NCBI GenBank assembly: GCA_945865935.1
Contig: CAMBFI010000001.1
Coordinates: forward strand, 248,001-312,000
DNA length: 64,000 nucleotides
DNA from: Bordetella parapertussis
GTDB lineage: Bacteria; Pseudomonadota; Gammaproteobacteria; Burkholderiales; Burkholderiaceae_B
Direction of reading: 5' to 3'
Shown here: piece after piece, positions 1 through 8,970 of the stretch
Numbering within the stretch: the stretch's first letter is position 1
Layout: every line of letters starts with the position of its first letter
The notes under the pieces: model-generated
Database searches by the model: none
What the model was told of the DNA's origin: nothing
What the model saw: only the letters and a program-made list of their open reading frames with translations
Program-made: the position numbers and the translations under genes

Positions 1-332
1 CCCATGAAAACGAATAAAGGGATCGAAATCAAGGCGTCGTTATTCATCGTGGCATAGGTCCGCTGCACCATTAGGCTGAGCGTTTGACCGATCGCACGGC
101 CGGCGAAGTCTGGTGCCTGCATGAAGTACGCAAAGAAGGTAAAGATCACCCCCATCCCCATCAGCGTGAATGCTGTCGGAAAACCGAGCATGATCATGAC
201 CACAATCAGCGCGAGCATGATGAGTCCGATATGACCCGTCGTCAATGTGCCCCATGGTGTTAAGAAGGCGATCATCGCGATAACAATGCCTATACAACCA
301 AAGCCGAACCATATCGCCTTGGGTAGTTTCAT
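1..332 (-). CDS. dctM: TRAP transporter large permease DctM, N-terminal part (cut by window edge)
   Basis: This reads from an ATG at 332 down to the window edge, about 110 codons, and continues beyond. The visible protein is strongly hydrophobic, with helices around residues 8-25 and 30-55 and a GFPTAF-type motif typical of the DctM/TRAP large permease. The family normally has about 430 residues and 12 membrane helices and forms the ion-coupled channel that moves the solute delivered by DctP. The start overlaps the dctQ stop as ATGA, which implies translational coupling. The family call is secure because dctQ and dctP lie directly upstream. The substrate cannot be told from sequence. Confidence 0.9.
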   Translation of the reverse strand, partial: MKLPKAIWFGFGCIGIVIAMIAFLTPWGTLTTGHIGLIMLALIVVMIMLGFPTAFTLMGMGVIFTFFAYFMQAPDFAGRAIGQTLSLMVQRTYATMNNDALISIPLFVFM

Positions 333-952
333 TTTTGCTGCTCCTGGGCCACAACATAGCGATCTGCCCGCGCGATATCTGCGTCTTTGACGTTAACCAT
401 TTCTTTTAGTTTTTCAACGTCAACCTCTTGAACATCTGCCTCGCGCTCTGGCCACTCGCCTGAGCGGATGCACATGACGCAACGAGCGATTTCAGCGAAG
501 CCTTGGATAAGAAGAAAGAATCCAGCGATCGGGATGAAAGCTTTAAAAGGATAAACCGGCGGGCCATCTGCCATGAGCGAGGAATGCTCATTAATGGCGA
601 TCGACTCGGCCGCGTAGGTCCAGCCAGCCCACACCATGGCCGAAACGCCCGGGATGAAAAATAATATGTACAGCACCAGGTCAAGACTGGCTTGGGCGCG
701 GGGAGGCAAAAAGCCATACAGAATATCGCCGCGCACGTGCCCATTTTTTGCAAGCGTATAGGCGCCCGCCATCATGAACATGATGCCGTAATACATTAAT
801 TGCATATCAAACGCCCAGGCGCTGGGACGATTAAACAAGTAACGCGCGAAGACCTCCCACGATACATGCAGCGTCAGGGCGACAATGAGCCACGCAAAGG
901 CTTTGCCGACAAAGGTTGAGGTTGCGTCGATGCGCCAGAGCCATTTGTTCAT
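329..952 (-). CDS. dctQ: TRAP transporter small permease DctQ
   Basis: A 207-residue protein with four hydrophobic segments (about residues 17-38, 47-68, 87-110 and 130-152), the usual DctQ topology. The last 45 or so residues are highly charged, a longer cytoplasmic tail than many family members have. DctQ is the accessory membrane subunit that pairs with DctM in the inner membrane. The gene lies between dctP (upstream, separated by a hairpin) and dctM (ATGA overlap), so it belongs to one minus-strand operon. Confidence 0.92.
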   Translation of the reverse strand: MNKWLWRIDATSTFVGKAFAWLIVALTLHVSWEVFARYLFNRPSAWAFDMQLMYYGIMFMMAGAYTLAKNGHVRGDILYGFLPPRAQASLDLVLYILFFIPGVSAMVWAGWTYAAESIAINEHSSLMADGPPVYPFKAFIPIAGFFLLIQGFAEIARCVMCIRSGEWPEREADVQEVDVEKLKEMVNVKDADIARADRYVVAQEQQK

Positions 953-1000
953 AATAATTACCTACAGTGGTCTAGAGCGGTTCATGCCGCTTATGAAAAT

Positions 1001-1038
1001 CGGGTGGCTACTTCATCTAAAGTAGCCACCCGAGTTTT
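1001..1038 (-). terminator. 13-bp perfect hairpin between dctP and dctQ
   Basis: The arms at 1001-1013 and 1020-1032 are perfectly complementary (CGGGTGGCTACTT and its complement) around a 6-nt loop. On the minus strand, the direction of the TRAP operon, the stem is followed by ATTTTC, a short U run. On the plus strand it is followed by AGTTTTT. Its place after dctP suggests partial termination or 3'-end stabilisation, which would let the receptor be made in excess over the permeases. That role is inference; the stem itself is plain in the sequence. Confidence 0.7.
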
Positions 1039-1057
1039 TGCTACAGAAGCAAGCTGA

Positions 1058-2179
1058 TTAGCCTGCTTTTTTGGGCGTGAAATAATGGTTGTAGGCCATG
1101 CGGAAATTGACGTTTGTGTCGCCAGCCCAGCGTCCTGCTCGCTCGGCAAACGCCTTTTGCGAATCAAGCACTTTCTTGAATAATGGGTTGTCAGCTGAAC
1201 GCTTCGCGATCATCTCGTCCCAGATTTGCAATTGACGCTGCAAAATTGCATCCGGTGTTTTGTAGAACTTAACGTTACGATCTTTTTGCAGTTTTCCATA
1301 GTCGGTCGAGTAACGATCGATTGCTTTCCACGACATGTCGGCGCTAGCTGCTTGCGAGGCAATCGCCAACACGCTCTTGAGGTGCTTGGGCAGACTATCG
1401 TATTTCGCCTTGTTGAACACAATTTCAAATTGCTCGGCGCTTTGGTGAAAGCTCTGCAGCATGCACACCTTGGATACATCGGAAAAGCCTAGCAGTAGAT
1501 CAGACGAGGCATTGTTAAATTCGGCACCGTCCAAGAGACCCTTGTCCATGGCAGGAACGATTTCCCCGCCTGGAAGGGCGTTAACTGCAGCGCCCATGGC
1601 GGTGTACATGTCAATCGCAAGTCCGACAGTGCGGAACTTCACGCCTTTCATTTCCTCAACCTTGGTGATCGGCTTCTTGAACCAACCAAAAGGCTGAGTA
1701 GGCATCGGACCGTAGACGAGAGAGACAACGTTGACACCCATTGCTTTTTGAATTTCGGTGAGCAGCGCCTTGCCACCACCATATTCGTGCCAAGCCAAAA
1801 GCATGTTCGCGTCCATACCGAAGGAAGGACCCGAGCCCCAGAGCGCAACGGCAGTGTTCTTGCCGTACCAGTAGGCCAACACGCCATGACCACCGTCGAG
1901 TGTTCCGGCAGAGACAGCATCTAACAGGTCAAAAGGCTTTACAACGGCACCTGCAGGGAGAACGTCGATCTTCAGTTGACCGTCAGCCATTTCATTGACT
2001 TTCTTTGCGTAATCCAAGGCATACTCGTGAAAGATGTCCACTGCAGGCCATGTGCTCTGAAAGCGCAAAGTAATGGGGGCATTTTGAGCCTTGGCAACCA
2101 TAGGTACGCCTAAAGCTGTTGCGGTACCGGCTGCTGCGGCAGTCGAGAAAAATTTACGACGCGATGCAATGACGGACAT
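1058..2179 (-). CDS. dctP: TRAP transporter periplasmic solute-binding protein (DctP family)
   Basis: A 373-residue protein with a Tat-type signal (SRRKFF near residues 6-11, a hydrophobic stretch, AKAQ cleavage region near 30). The mature part has the DctP architecture with a conserved PGGEIVPAMDKGLLDGAE segment in the middle. The C-terminal region, with QIWDEMIAKRSADNP followed by RAGRW, resembles the mannitol/chloroaromatic-type (FcbT1-like) DctP group. These receptors usually bind a carboxylate and deliver it to DctQM. The start is supported by GGAG about 7 nt upstream of the ATG at 2179. It is first in a dctP-dctQ-dctM operon. Confidence 0.92.
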   Translation of the reverse strand: MSVIASRRKFFSTAAAAGTATALGVPMVAKAQNAPITLRFQSTWPAVDIFHEYALDYAKKVNEMADGQLKIDVLPAGAVVKPFDLLDAVSAGTLDGGHGVLAYWYGKNTAVALWGSGPSFGMDANMLLAWHEYGGGKALLTEIQKAMGVNVVSLVYGPMPTQPFGWFKKPITKVEEMKGVKFRTVGLAIDMYTAMGAAVNALPGGEIVPAMDKGLLDGAEFNNASSDLLLGFSDVSKVCMLQSFHQSAEQFEIVFNKAKYDSLPKHLKSVLAIASQAASADMSWKAIDRYSTDYGKLQKDRNVKFYKTPDAILQRQLQIWDEMIAKRSADNPLFKKVLDSQKAFAERAGRWAGDTNVNFRMAYNHYFTPKKAG

Positions 2180-2413
2180 GGTGTGTCTCCGAAGTGTAAA
2201 GGTATGCTGCAGCGCAACAACTTATCTAGGGTGCCTCAATTAAGACGCGTTGCAAGTCGTTTGCTCTTGCGTGATTAGACCCCTTGCGTCCTCAGAATAC
2301 AACCGGTAGCGCACTAGTGTTAACCCGATACTAGGGCTTACCAAGGCGGACGCTGGGGTTCATAATGGAGCGTCACGACGTCAGTATGCGCGCTGGGCAA
2401 GGAGATGTTAGCC

Positions 2414-4294
2414 ATGATTTCTTCAAGTCTCATTCAAAATCTTCGGCAACAAGTTATGCAACGCTTGCCTTTCTCAGGCATGGCGGTGGCGGATGTCGAT
2501 TTTTTTATTCAGTCCTCGTGCGAGATCTATTGCGCACCCAATGAAGTCATTCTTTCGCCTGCGGACGGTCCACCCGCCTATCTTTATCTCATCCGCCAAG
2601 GGCGTGTTTCTGGACAACGCACAGCCCCGGGTTTAAGCGACACTGCCTTCGAGCTCGAGGCTGGTGAACTGTTTTCTGTTAGCGCAAGTCTCGCCGCCCG
2701 GCCTGTTGCTGCGACCTACGTCGCGATCGGCGATTGTTTCTGTTTGACGCTTCCGGCTGCTGACATGCAAACCTTGGTCGACCGCTCTAAACCTTTTCGA
2801 GACTTCATTAATAACCGCGTTTGGATGTTGTTGGAGCAATCACGCCAAGCCTTGCGAAATAATTTTGCGTCTAAGGCACTGCTTGAACAATCTTTAGAAA
2901 CGCGTTTGGGGGAGCTCATCCGTCGCGCGCCCGTTACAAGCTCTGCGCAAACGCCTCTGCGCGAGGCCCTGACGGTTATGCATACAAAGCGGGTGGGTTC
3001 AATATTAGTTGCCTCTGAGGCAGGCGCGCTGTTGGGTATTCTGACCCGTTACGACGTACTTGCGCGCGTGACGTTAGCGGGCATCAGTCTGGATACACCC
3101 ATTAGTCAGGTGATGACAAAGGAAGTCAAGACTCTCACTGTCGATCACACAGCGGAGTCTGCTGCAGTGATGATGTCACGCTTTGAGATTCGTCATGTCC
3201 CCATTGTTGATTTGCGCGACCGCGTCGTTGGTTTGATTTCAGAAAGAGATTTGTTCTCTTTACAGCGTCAGTCGCTCGGAACCATCAGCGCGTTGATTCA
3301 ACAAACCGATGAGGTGGAGGGCTTAAGAGAGTGTGCCTCAAGTATTCGGAAGTTTGCGCGTAATTTATTGGGGCAGGGGGTGAGTGCGCGGCAGTTAACG
3401 TTTTTAGTCAGCCATTTAAATGATGTCTTGACCGCGCGCTTGATTGCGCTCGCCGCCAAATCTCATAGCCTAGATTTGAAGGCTTTTGTTTGGATCTCGC
3501 TCGGTTCGGAAGGTCGTAGCGAGCAAACAATCGCGACGGATCAAGACAATGCGCTGATGTATCGGCAGACTGACAATCCCAATGAGAAAAACGCTTATTT
3601 AGCCTTCGCCAGGGAAGTGAATGACGCGCTTGATATGTGCGGTTATCCGCTGTGCAAGGGCAACATCATGGCAAGCAACGCGTCCTTGTGTTTAAGCGTC
3701 GATCAATGGAAGACGCGATTCATGCATTGGATTGAACATGGTCACCCAGAGGATTTGCTCAAGGCCGGAATATTTTTTGACTTCCGAGGCTTGGCCGGTA
3801 ACGTAGAGTTACTTAGAGGTCTAAGGGAGGACGTCAAAGCGGTCGCGGTGCGCACGCCACGTTTTATTAAGTTGTTGGCAGACGCAGCACTTGTCAATCA
3901 CGTACCACTTAACTGGCTGGGTAGTTTAGAGACAAAGAAACTAGACGGAAAGTCGGTTATCGACTTGAAGCTGCAAGGCACGGCGATTGTCGTGGAAACA
4001 GCGCGCATTTACGCCTTAGCCTTGGGCATCGAAGAGCTCAATACGCAGGATCGCTTGGCAGCGATCGGGCGAGCCTTGGGGTTGGCGCAAACGGAAACGG
4101 ATGCATGGATTGCAGCGTTTCAATTTTTGCAGACACTACGCTTGGCCATTCAAATTGACCGTGAGGCGATCGCGGGCAACCCGAATGTGCTAGATGTCGA
4201 CAGCCTAAACGCCGTCGACCGCAGTATTTTGAAGGAGTCGATGGCCAGAATTCGCTCGTTCCAACAGCGGTTGGAGCTCGACTATGTTCGATAG
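2414..4294 (+). CDS. cNMP-binding / CBS-pair / DUF294 nucleotidyltransferase-like signalling protein
   Basis: The domain order is a cyclic-nucleotide-binding-like fold (about residues 15-130), a CBS pair (about 155-280), a DUF294 nucleotidyltransferase domain related to GlnD, with GSEGRSEQ near 365 and the acidic TDQDNAL that follows, and a DUF294 C-terminal substrate-binding domain (about 475-620). The family is thought to be regulatory, transferring or sensing nucleotides; no substrate is established. An upstream in-frame ATG at 2405 sits directly against the AAGGAG at 2399-2404. The ATG at 2414 has normal spacing and is preferred. The 3' end overlaps the exonuclease gene by 11 nt, so the two are probably cotranscribed. 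Confidence 0.88.
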   Translation: MISSSLIQNLRQQVMQRLPFSGMAVADVDFFIQSSCEIYCAPNEVILSPADGPPAYLYLIRQGRVSGQRTAPGLSDTAFELEAGELFSVSASLAARPVAATYVAIGDCFCLTLPAADMQTLVDRSKPFRDFINNRVWMLLEQSRQALRNNFASKALLEQSLETRLGELIRRAPVTSSAQTPLREALTVMHTKRVGSILVASEAGALLGILTRYDVLARVTLAGISLDTPISQVMTKEVKTLTVDHTAESAAVMMSRFEIRHVPIVDLRDRVVGLISERDLFSLQRQSLGTISALIQQTDEVEGLRECASSIRKFARNLLGQGVSARQLTFLVSHLNDVLTARLIALAAKSHSLDLKAFVWISLGSEGRSEQTIATDQDNALMYRQTDNPNEKNAYLAFAREVNDALDMCGYPLCKGNIMASNASLCLSVDQWKTRFMHWIEHGHPEDLLKAGIFFDFRGLAGNVELLRGLREDVKAVAVRTPRFIKLLADAALVNHVPLNWLGSLETKKLDGKSVIDLKLQGTAIVVETARIYALALGIEELNTQDRLAAIGRALGLAQTETDAWIAAFQFLQTLRLAIQIDREAIAGNPNVLDVDSLNAVDRSILKESMARIRSFQQRLELDYVR

Positions 4295-4946
4295 TTTGCT
4301 TCGTTCATGCATGAACTGGTTTGGTGGCGAGGCGGCTCGGCGCGCCTCGGTGCCTGATCGCTGGCTCATGGTGGACGTTGAAACGACAGGCCTGAATTCC
4401 GCAAAAGATCATTTGTTAGCCATTGCTGCGGTCGCCTTGTATCGAGACCCCTTGACTAACAACTTGCGCGTGGCGCTCGGCGATAGTTTTGAAGTGATCT
4501 TGCGGCAGACCCAGCCCTCCGATAAGAGCAATATCTTGATTCATCATATCGGTGCGCAAGCGCAAACAGAGGGTGAGGCACCCGAGGCTGCTCTTGAGCG
4601 TTTTCGTACTTGGGTAGGAACATCCCCTTTGCTTGCGTACCACGCTGCGTTCGATGCGGGGATGATTCACCGCGCGTACCGCTCTCACCGTTTATCTCCT
4701 CTCAACGTCGACTGGCTGGATATCGAACCGCTCGCACGATTGTTCGGCGGCAACGCACGTGCGAAGGCGTTGGATGACTGGTTGGCACATTTCCACATTG
4801 AGTGTGTAGTACGTCATCAAGCCGCTTCTGACGCCTTTGCAACGGCAGAGCTACTACTGAGGCTGTGGCCTGCGATGAGGCAGGAGACCCAAACGTGGCG
4901 AGGGATGACGCGTTTGGCCAGAGGAGCTACCTGGATTCCTTCTTAA
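4284..4946 (+). CDS. DnaQ-like 3'-5' exonuclease
   Basis: A 220-residue DEDD-superfamily exonuclease. ExoI is seen as DVETTGLN near residues 31-38, a middle acidic motif as AYHAAFDAGM, and the ExoIII region as RHQAASDAFATAELL near 180. It resembles the proofreading epsilon fold but lacks the polymerase-binding tail, so it is a stand-alone exonuclease. It overlaps the DUF294 protein gene by 11 nt. The same pairing recurs in Burkholderiales (from memory), which suggests linked function, though none is known. Confidence 0.87.
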   Translation: MFDSLLRSCMNWFGGEAARRASVPDRWLMVDVETTGLNSAKDHLLAIAAVALYRDPLTNNLRVALGDSFEVILRQTQPSDKSNILIHHIGAQAQTEGEAPEAALERFRTWVGTSPLLAYHAAFDAGMIHRAYRSHRLSPLNVDWLDIEPLARLFGGNARAKALDDWLAHFHIECVVRHQAASDAFATAELLLRLWPAMRQETQTWRGMTRLARGATWIPS

Positions 4947-4982
4947 TAATCCTGAGTAATATAAAAAAAATAAATTCGTCTT

Positions 4983-5010
4983 TTGCATATTTTTGGTTCT
5001 TCGATATGAT
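4983..5010 (+). promoter_or_regulatory. Possible sigma70 promoter for the fccAB-yeeE operon
   Basis: TTGCAT at 4983-4988 and TATGAT at 5005-5010 are separated by 16 nt, about 60 nt upstream of the cytochrome start, in an AT-rich gap. The -10 matches the consensus at five of six positions, while the -35 is poor. This is a suggestion from spacing and composition only. Confidence 0.35.
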
Positions 5011-5071
5011 GCAGGGCTATTAACCTTTATGCCCCTTTTGTGTTGGGCGTCCCTAGAGCCAAGAGGCAACT

Positions 5072-5449
5072 ATGTTTTTCTCTCGCGCACCCCTCAAACA
5101 GAGCAACGCTCGCTTAGCCTCTGTCTTGCTGGTCATGTCGTTATCCATCACGCCGTTTGCGACGGTGTGTGCGCAGACGACCTTTGATGTGTCTCTGTTG
5201 GCTGGGAATTGTCTGAACTGTCATGTGTCTGATGTGAAGTCGGCAACAAGCATCCCCGTGATCGCTGGTAAGCCTGAGGGCGTGTTGAAGGCGCAGCTGT
5301 TAGCTTATAAATCGGACAAAGCCCCAGCGGGCACCACCATCATGAATCGGCTTGCGAAAGGATATAGCGATGACGAAATCGCTGCGCTGGCAGTCTACTT
5401 TTCTACGCTCGATGCCAAAGGCGTCGCGTCTGCAGGAGTAAAAAAATAA
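5072..5449 (+). CDS. fccA: Cytochrome c subunit of flavocytochrome c sulfide dehydrogenase
   Basis: A 125-residue exported cytochrome with a signal peptide (hydrophobic about 18-33, cleavage near VCAQ). A single heme site CLNCH lies near residue 47-51 and a distal methionine is likely in TTIMNRLAKGYS near 85. It takes electrons from the flavin subunit during periplasmic sulfide oxidation and passes them to the respiratory chain. It is a single-heme form, half the size of the diheme FccA of purple sulfur bacteria. Its stop overlaps the FccB start by one nucleotide. AAGAGG about 6 nt upstream supports the start. On its own the protein is a generic c-type cytochrome; the FccA call rests on its neighbour. 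Confidence 0.85.
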   Translation: MFFSRAPLKQSNARLASVLLVMSLSITPFATVCAQTTFDVSLLAGNCLNCHVSDVKSATSIPVIAGKPEGVLKAQLLAYKSDKAPAGTTIMNRLAKGYSDDEIAALAVYFSTLDAKGVASAGVKK

Positions 5450-6750
5450 TGCGCTCAATACATAACATTTCGCGTCGCAATTGGTTGCGAACGGCAGGTC
5501 AAGCGGCCTTGGCTGCGGGTTGGGCGGTCAGTGCACCGGTGTTTTCTCAGCAGTCTGCCGGGCGTGTCATCGTAGTGGGTGGGGGATTTGGTGGCGCAAC
5601 GGCGGCAAAATATATTAAGCAGCGCAATCCGTTGATTGATGTGACCTTAGTCGAGCCCGCACAGAAGTTCTACACCTGCCCCTTTACGAACTTATATTTA
5701 GGTGGCTTACGAACGTTTGATGCGCAAGGCCACGGTTTTGATGAGCTTCGTAGTCTGGGTGTCAAAGTCATTCACGACTTCGCCCAAAGCGCTGATGGGA
5801 CGGCCAAGACGATTAAACTTGCTGGCGGACAGACGCTCGCTTACGACAAACTCGTGCTGTCGCCCGGCATCGACTTCCTCTGGAATAAGCTTGAGGGCTA
5901 TGACGAGGCCGCATCGTTGCTAGCCCCTCACGCCTGGAAGGCTGGAGCACAAACGACGTTATTGAAGAAACAACTCGATGCAATGCCAGATGGTGGCACG
6001 TTTGTGATGGTTGCTCCCGCGAATCCGTATCGTTGCCCGCCAGGGCCGTACGAGCGCATCAGTATGGTGGCGCATTACTTCAAGACACAAAAGCCCAAGT
6101 CAAAAATTCTTGTCCTTGATGCGAAAGATGCGTTCTCAAAACAGGGATTGTTTCTAGACGGTTGGAAGAAGTTTTATGGTGACATGATTGAGTGGGTGCC
6201 TGCTGCCAAAGATGGGAATGTCATTCGTGTCGATGCAAAAAATCTTTCTGTTGAAACTGACTTTGGCAAGATTCATCAAGCGGCCGTGCTGAATGTGATT
6301 CCACCACAAAAAGCAGGCCTCATTGCAGAGCGCGCGGGTGTTGCTAATAAGAGTGGTTGGGTGCCTGTTAAGCCTGATACGTTTGAGTCCGTGCAAGTGA
6401 AAGATATTTATGTTGTGGGCGACGCGACGATTGCTGCACCGATGCCTAAGTCAGGATTTTGTGCCAATGCGCAGGGTAAGGTCGCCGCCGCTGCGATTGT
6501 GAATGCGCTAGCGGGTAAGCCCGCCCCGGCTGCCTCTTGGGCAAATACCTGCTACAGCTTGATCGCGCCGGACTATGGCATTTCGGTTGCTGGGGTGTAC
6601 CAGGTCGCGGACGGCAAGATTGTCGAGGTGAAAGGATCGGGCGGTGTGAGTCCGAGAGAGGCGAGCGATTCGATTCGTAAGCTAGAGGCGCAACACGGCG
6701 TCGCTTGGTATAACGCCATTGCGCGTGATACGTGGGGGAGCGGTGTCTGA
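5449..6750 (+). CDS. fccB: Flavocytochrome c sulfide dehydrogenase, flavoprotein subunit
   Basis: A 433-residue FAD protein with a Tat signal (SRRNWLR at 8-14). The dinucleotide-binding motif VVGGGFGGA lies at about 42-50. Cys77 in YTCPFTN matches the position of the covalent FAD cysteine of FccB. Cys196 (YRCPPGP) and Cys338 (SGFCAN) match the redox-active disulfide pair. The C-terminal segment fits the FCSD flavin-binding domain. It oxidises sulfide to sulfur or polysulfide in the periplasm with the cytochrome upstream. The gene is the middle of fccA-fccB-yeeE, each overlapping the next by one nucleotide. Retention of all three key cysteines makes an active enzyme likely. Confidence 0.93.
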   Translation: MRSIHNISRRNWLRTAGQAALAAGWAVSAPVFSQQSAGRVIVVGGGFGGATAAKYIKQRNPLIDVTLVEPAQKFYTCPFTNLYLGGLRTFDAQGHGFDELRSLGVKVIHDFAQSADGTAKTIKLAGGQTLAYDKLVLSPGIDFLWNKLEGYDEAASLLAPHAWKAGAQTTLLKKQLDAMPDGGTFVMVAPANPYRCPPGPYERISMVAHYFKTQKPKSKILVLDAKDAFSKQGLFLDGWKKFYGDMIEWVPAAKDGNVIRVDAKNLSVETDFGKIHQAAVLNVIPPQKAGLIAERAGVANKSGWVPVKPDTFESVQVKDIYVVGDATIAAPMPKSGFCANAQGKVAAAAIVNALAGKPAPAASWANTCYSLIAPDYGISVAGVYQVADGKIVEVKGSGGVSPREASDSIRKLEAQHGVAWYNAIARDTWGSGV

Positions 6751-7754
6751 TGTCTCCGAACGAAATACTGGTGTGGTCGGGTTTGGTGGTGGGTCTGGCG
6801 TTCGGAGTAGTGGGACAAGCAACGGGATTTTGTTTAAATCGGGCAGTGAAAGACTATGTTGAATCCCGAAATTTACTCCGCGCGAGATCATTTGCGTTTG
6901 CGACGCTTGTGGCGATTATCGGCACACAACTGTTGGCATTGACAGAGCTCGTCGATTTCTCGAGGGCAATTTATCGCACGCCGAATTTTTCCTGGGTATT
7001 ATTGCCGCTAGGTGCCACCATGTTTGGCTATGGGATGATGCTGGCTAATGGCTGTGGCGCGCGCACCGTGGTGTTGTTAGCACAAGGTAATTTGCGCTCG
7101 TTGGTTGTTCTGTTGTGCTTGGGGATATCTGCCTACGCGACGTTGACTGGCGTCTTGGGTCCGGCAAGAACAATGATCGCGCAAGCGACGAGCATTCCGT
7201 TTGGCGGCTTGTATGATTTGTCCTCGCTGACGAACCAGATTGTTCTCGGTCTATTGCTCAGTGCGCTGAGCTGGTTCGTCTTTTATCGCGGCATGATCCT
7301 ACGCAACGCGAAAGATTTTTTCGGCGGAGTCTGTGTAGGTCTGCTGGTGGTTGCGGGTTGGTTTGTAACGGGCTGGCTCGCTGCGGATGAGTTTGAACCG
7401 ACACCGCTAGTCTCTCTTACATTTATCGCACCAATTGGTGAGACGATTCAATACACGATGATCGCATCCGGGATGCGTCTGAGTTTTCCAGTGGCTCTGA
7501 TCTTTGGTGTGTTGCTGGGCTCTTTTGGCGTCGCGGCAATGCGAGGCACCTTGCGTTTGCAAGGATTCTCGACCGCCCAAGAGATGCGACGTTATGTTCT
7601 TGGTGGAGTCTTGATGGGGGTTGGTGGTGCCTTAGGCTTAGGATGTTCAATCGGTCAAGGCTTAACCGGCATGTCCACCTTAGCGTTCAGCTCAATGATC
7701 GCGATCACCTGCATCTTGTTAGGCGCAGGTCTTGCGGCACGACGCCACGGATAG
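6750..7754 (+). CDS. YeeE/YedE (TsuA-type) sulfur-compound transporter
   Basis: A 334-residue integral membrane protein with repeated glycine-rich hydrophobic segments and the conserved cysteine motifs NGCGART (about residue 100) and LGCSIGQG (about 300) of the YeeE/YedE family. Its E. coli relative YeeE and TsuA import thiosulfate through a relay of such cysteines. An in-frame GTG at 6732 would lengthen the protein by six residues, but the ATG at 6750 has GGGGGAG at a good distance and overlaps the fccB stop as TGATG. Location after fccAB suggests it moves thiosulfate or sulfane sulfur linked to sulfide oxidation (inference). It ends one base before the convergent MFS stop. Confidence 0.88.
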   Translation: MSPNEILVWSGLVVGLAFGVVGQATGFCLNRAVKDYVESRNLLRARSFAFATLVAIIGTQLLALTELVDFSRAIYRTPNFSWVLLPLGATMFGYGMMLANGCGARTVVLLAQGNLRSLVVLLCLGISAYATLTGVLGPARTMIAQATSIPFGGLYDLSSLTNQIVLGLLLSALSWFVFYRGMILRNAKDFFGGVCVGLLVVAGWFVTGWLAADEFEPTPLVSLTFIAPIGETIQYTMIASGMRLSFPVALIFGVLLGSFGVAAMRGTLRLQGFSTAQEMRRYVLGGVLMGVGGALGLGCSIGQGLTGMSTLAFSSMIAITCILLGAGLAARRHG

Positions 7755-8963
7755 TTAGACCGTCGTGGACTGAGCCTTTGCCTGCGCATCCTTGTGGCGT
7801 AACCACAATAACGCTACACCCATTAAAACGACTGGGAATAAGGAGCCAAGGTTCAGGATATCCCAGCCCGAGGTTGTCACAAGCGCGCCAGAGCTAAACG
7901 AGGTGACGGCCATCGTCGTGAACACAAAGAGATTGATGACGCCTTGTGCGCGGTCTTTTTCTTCAGGTCGGTAGGCGGTCATCGCAAGATTAGTCGCACT
8001 GGTGAACAGGAAGTTCCAGCCGACGCCCAGGATGAACGATGCCAACATGAAGTGCATCACATCGATGCCGGACAAGGCAATCAAAATACAGACGAAGTTT
8101 AAAAATATGCCAAGCCACATGATTTTGCTTGTGCCGTATTTTTTGATTAAAGAGCCGGTAAAAAATCCTGGTGCAAACATGCCGATGACATGCCACTCTA
8201 GGACAAAAGCGGCATCCGAGAAGGGCAGTCCGCAGACTTTCATGGCGAGCGGCGTTGCGGCCATGAGCAAGTTCATGACGCCATAACCCAAGGCGGAACT
8301 GACCGCGGCGACCAGAAAGACTGGTTGTTTGAGCAGCTCCCAGGCGGTGCGACCCGTTCCCGCTGCTTTCTTTGCTTCCGCTGATTCTGTGGGGAACTGG
8401 ATGAAGTGCATGACGAGTAAGCCTAGGAAGCCGGCCACCGTCAAGGTAAGGTACGCACCTAAAAATGGAGTGTCGAAAGAGTCTTTTGTATAGCTAGCTA
8501 AATTGGGTCCCACTACTGCGCCAATGATTCCACCCGCTAGTACCCAGGAGATCGCTTTCTCTCGCAGACTGACGTGCGTGAGTTCGGCGGCCGCAAAGCG
8601 GTAGAGCTGTCCATTCGCGCTGTAGTAGCCGGCAACAAACGTACCAAACACTAACAGCCAGAAGTTTTTGGAATACGCAGCGTACGCGCAGATCAGCGAT
8701 GAAAGGACCGCGACCAATAGACCTAACTGAAAAGACTTTTGTCGCCCGAAGCGTCTTTGAGTACGCGCGACCACCGAGGTCGACAGGGCGCCTCCAACGA
8801 CATATCCCATGATGGGAAGCGTTGCCATCCAAGCCGCGTTACTGAGACTCAGTCCGACGAGACCATTAATCGCAACGAAGGTGATGTTGTTGACGAGGAA
8901 GATGCCTTGACACAAAATCAACAGCACCAGATTTTTATTGAAGAGTTTGGGTGTATTTTCCAT
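7755..8963 (-). CDS. MFS transporter
   Basis: A 402-residue major-facilitator protein with about 12 hydrophobic helices and a loop 2-3 motif of the form RTQRRFGRQKSF near residue 70. No substrate can be assigned. It is 7 nt downstream of the sulP gene on the same strand and may be the last gene of the BigR-controlled operon. Its stop abuts the yeeE stop from the opposite strand, leaving no room for a dedicated terminator between the convergent units. Confidence 0.85.
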   Translation of the reverse strand: MENTPKLFNKNLVLLILCQGIFLVNNITFVAINGLVGLSLSNAAWMATLPIMGYVVGGALSTSVVARTQRRFGRQKSFQLGLLVAVLSSLICAYAAYSKNFWLLVFGTFVAGYYSANGQLYRFAAAELTHVSLREKAISWVLAGGIIGAVVGPNLASYTKDSFDTPFLGAYLTLTVAGFLGLLVMHFIQFPTESAEAKKAAGTGRTAWELLKQPVFLVAAVSSALGYGVMNLLMAATPLAMKVCGLPFSDAAFVLEWHVIGMFAPGFFTGSLIKKYGTSKIMWLGIFLNFVCILIALSGIDVMHFMLASFILGVGWNFLFTSATNLAMTAYRPEEKDRAQGVINLFVFTTMAVTSFSSGALVTTSGWDILNLGSLFPVVLMGVALLWLRHKDAQAKAQSTTV

Positions 8964-8970
8964 CGGGGGA

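Noticed and set aside
2314-2334. CTAGT/ACTAG inverted repeat upstream of the DUF294 gene
   Set aside because: Only five pairs with an 11-nt gap; likely chance in a 234-nt divergent region.
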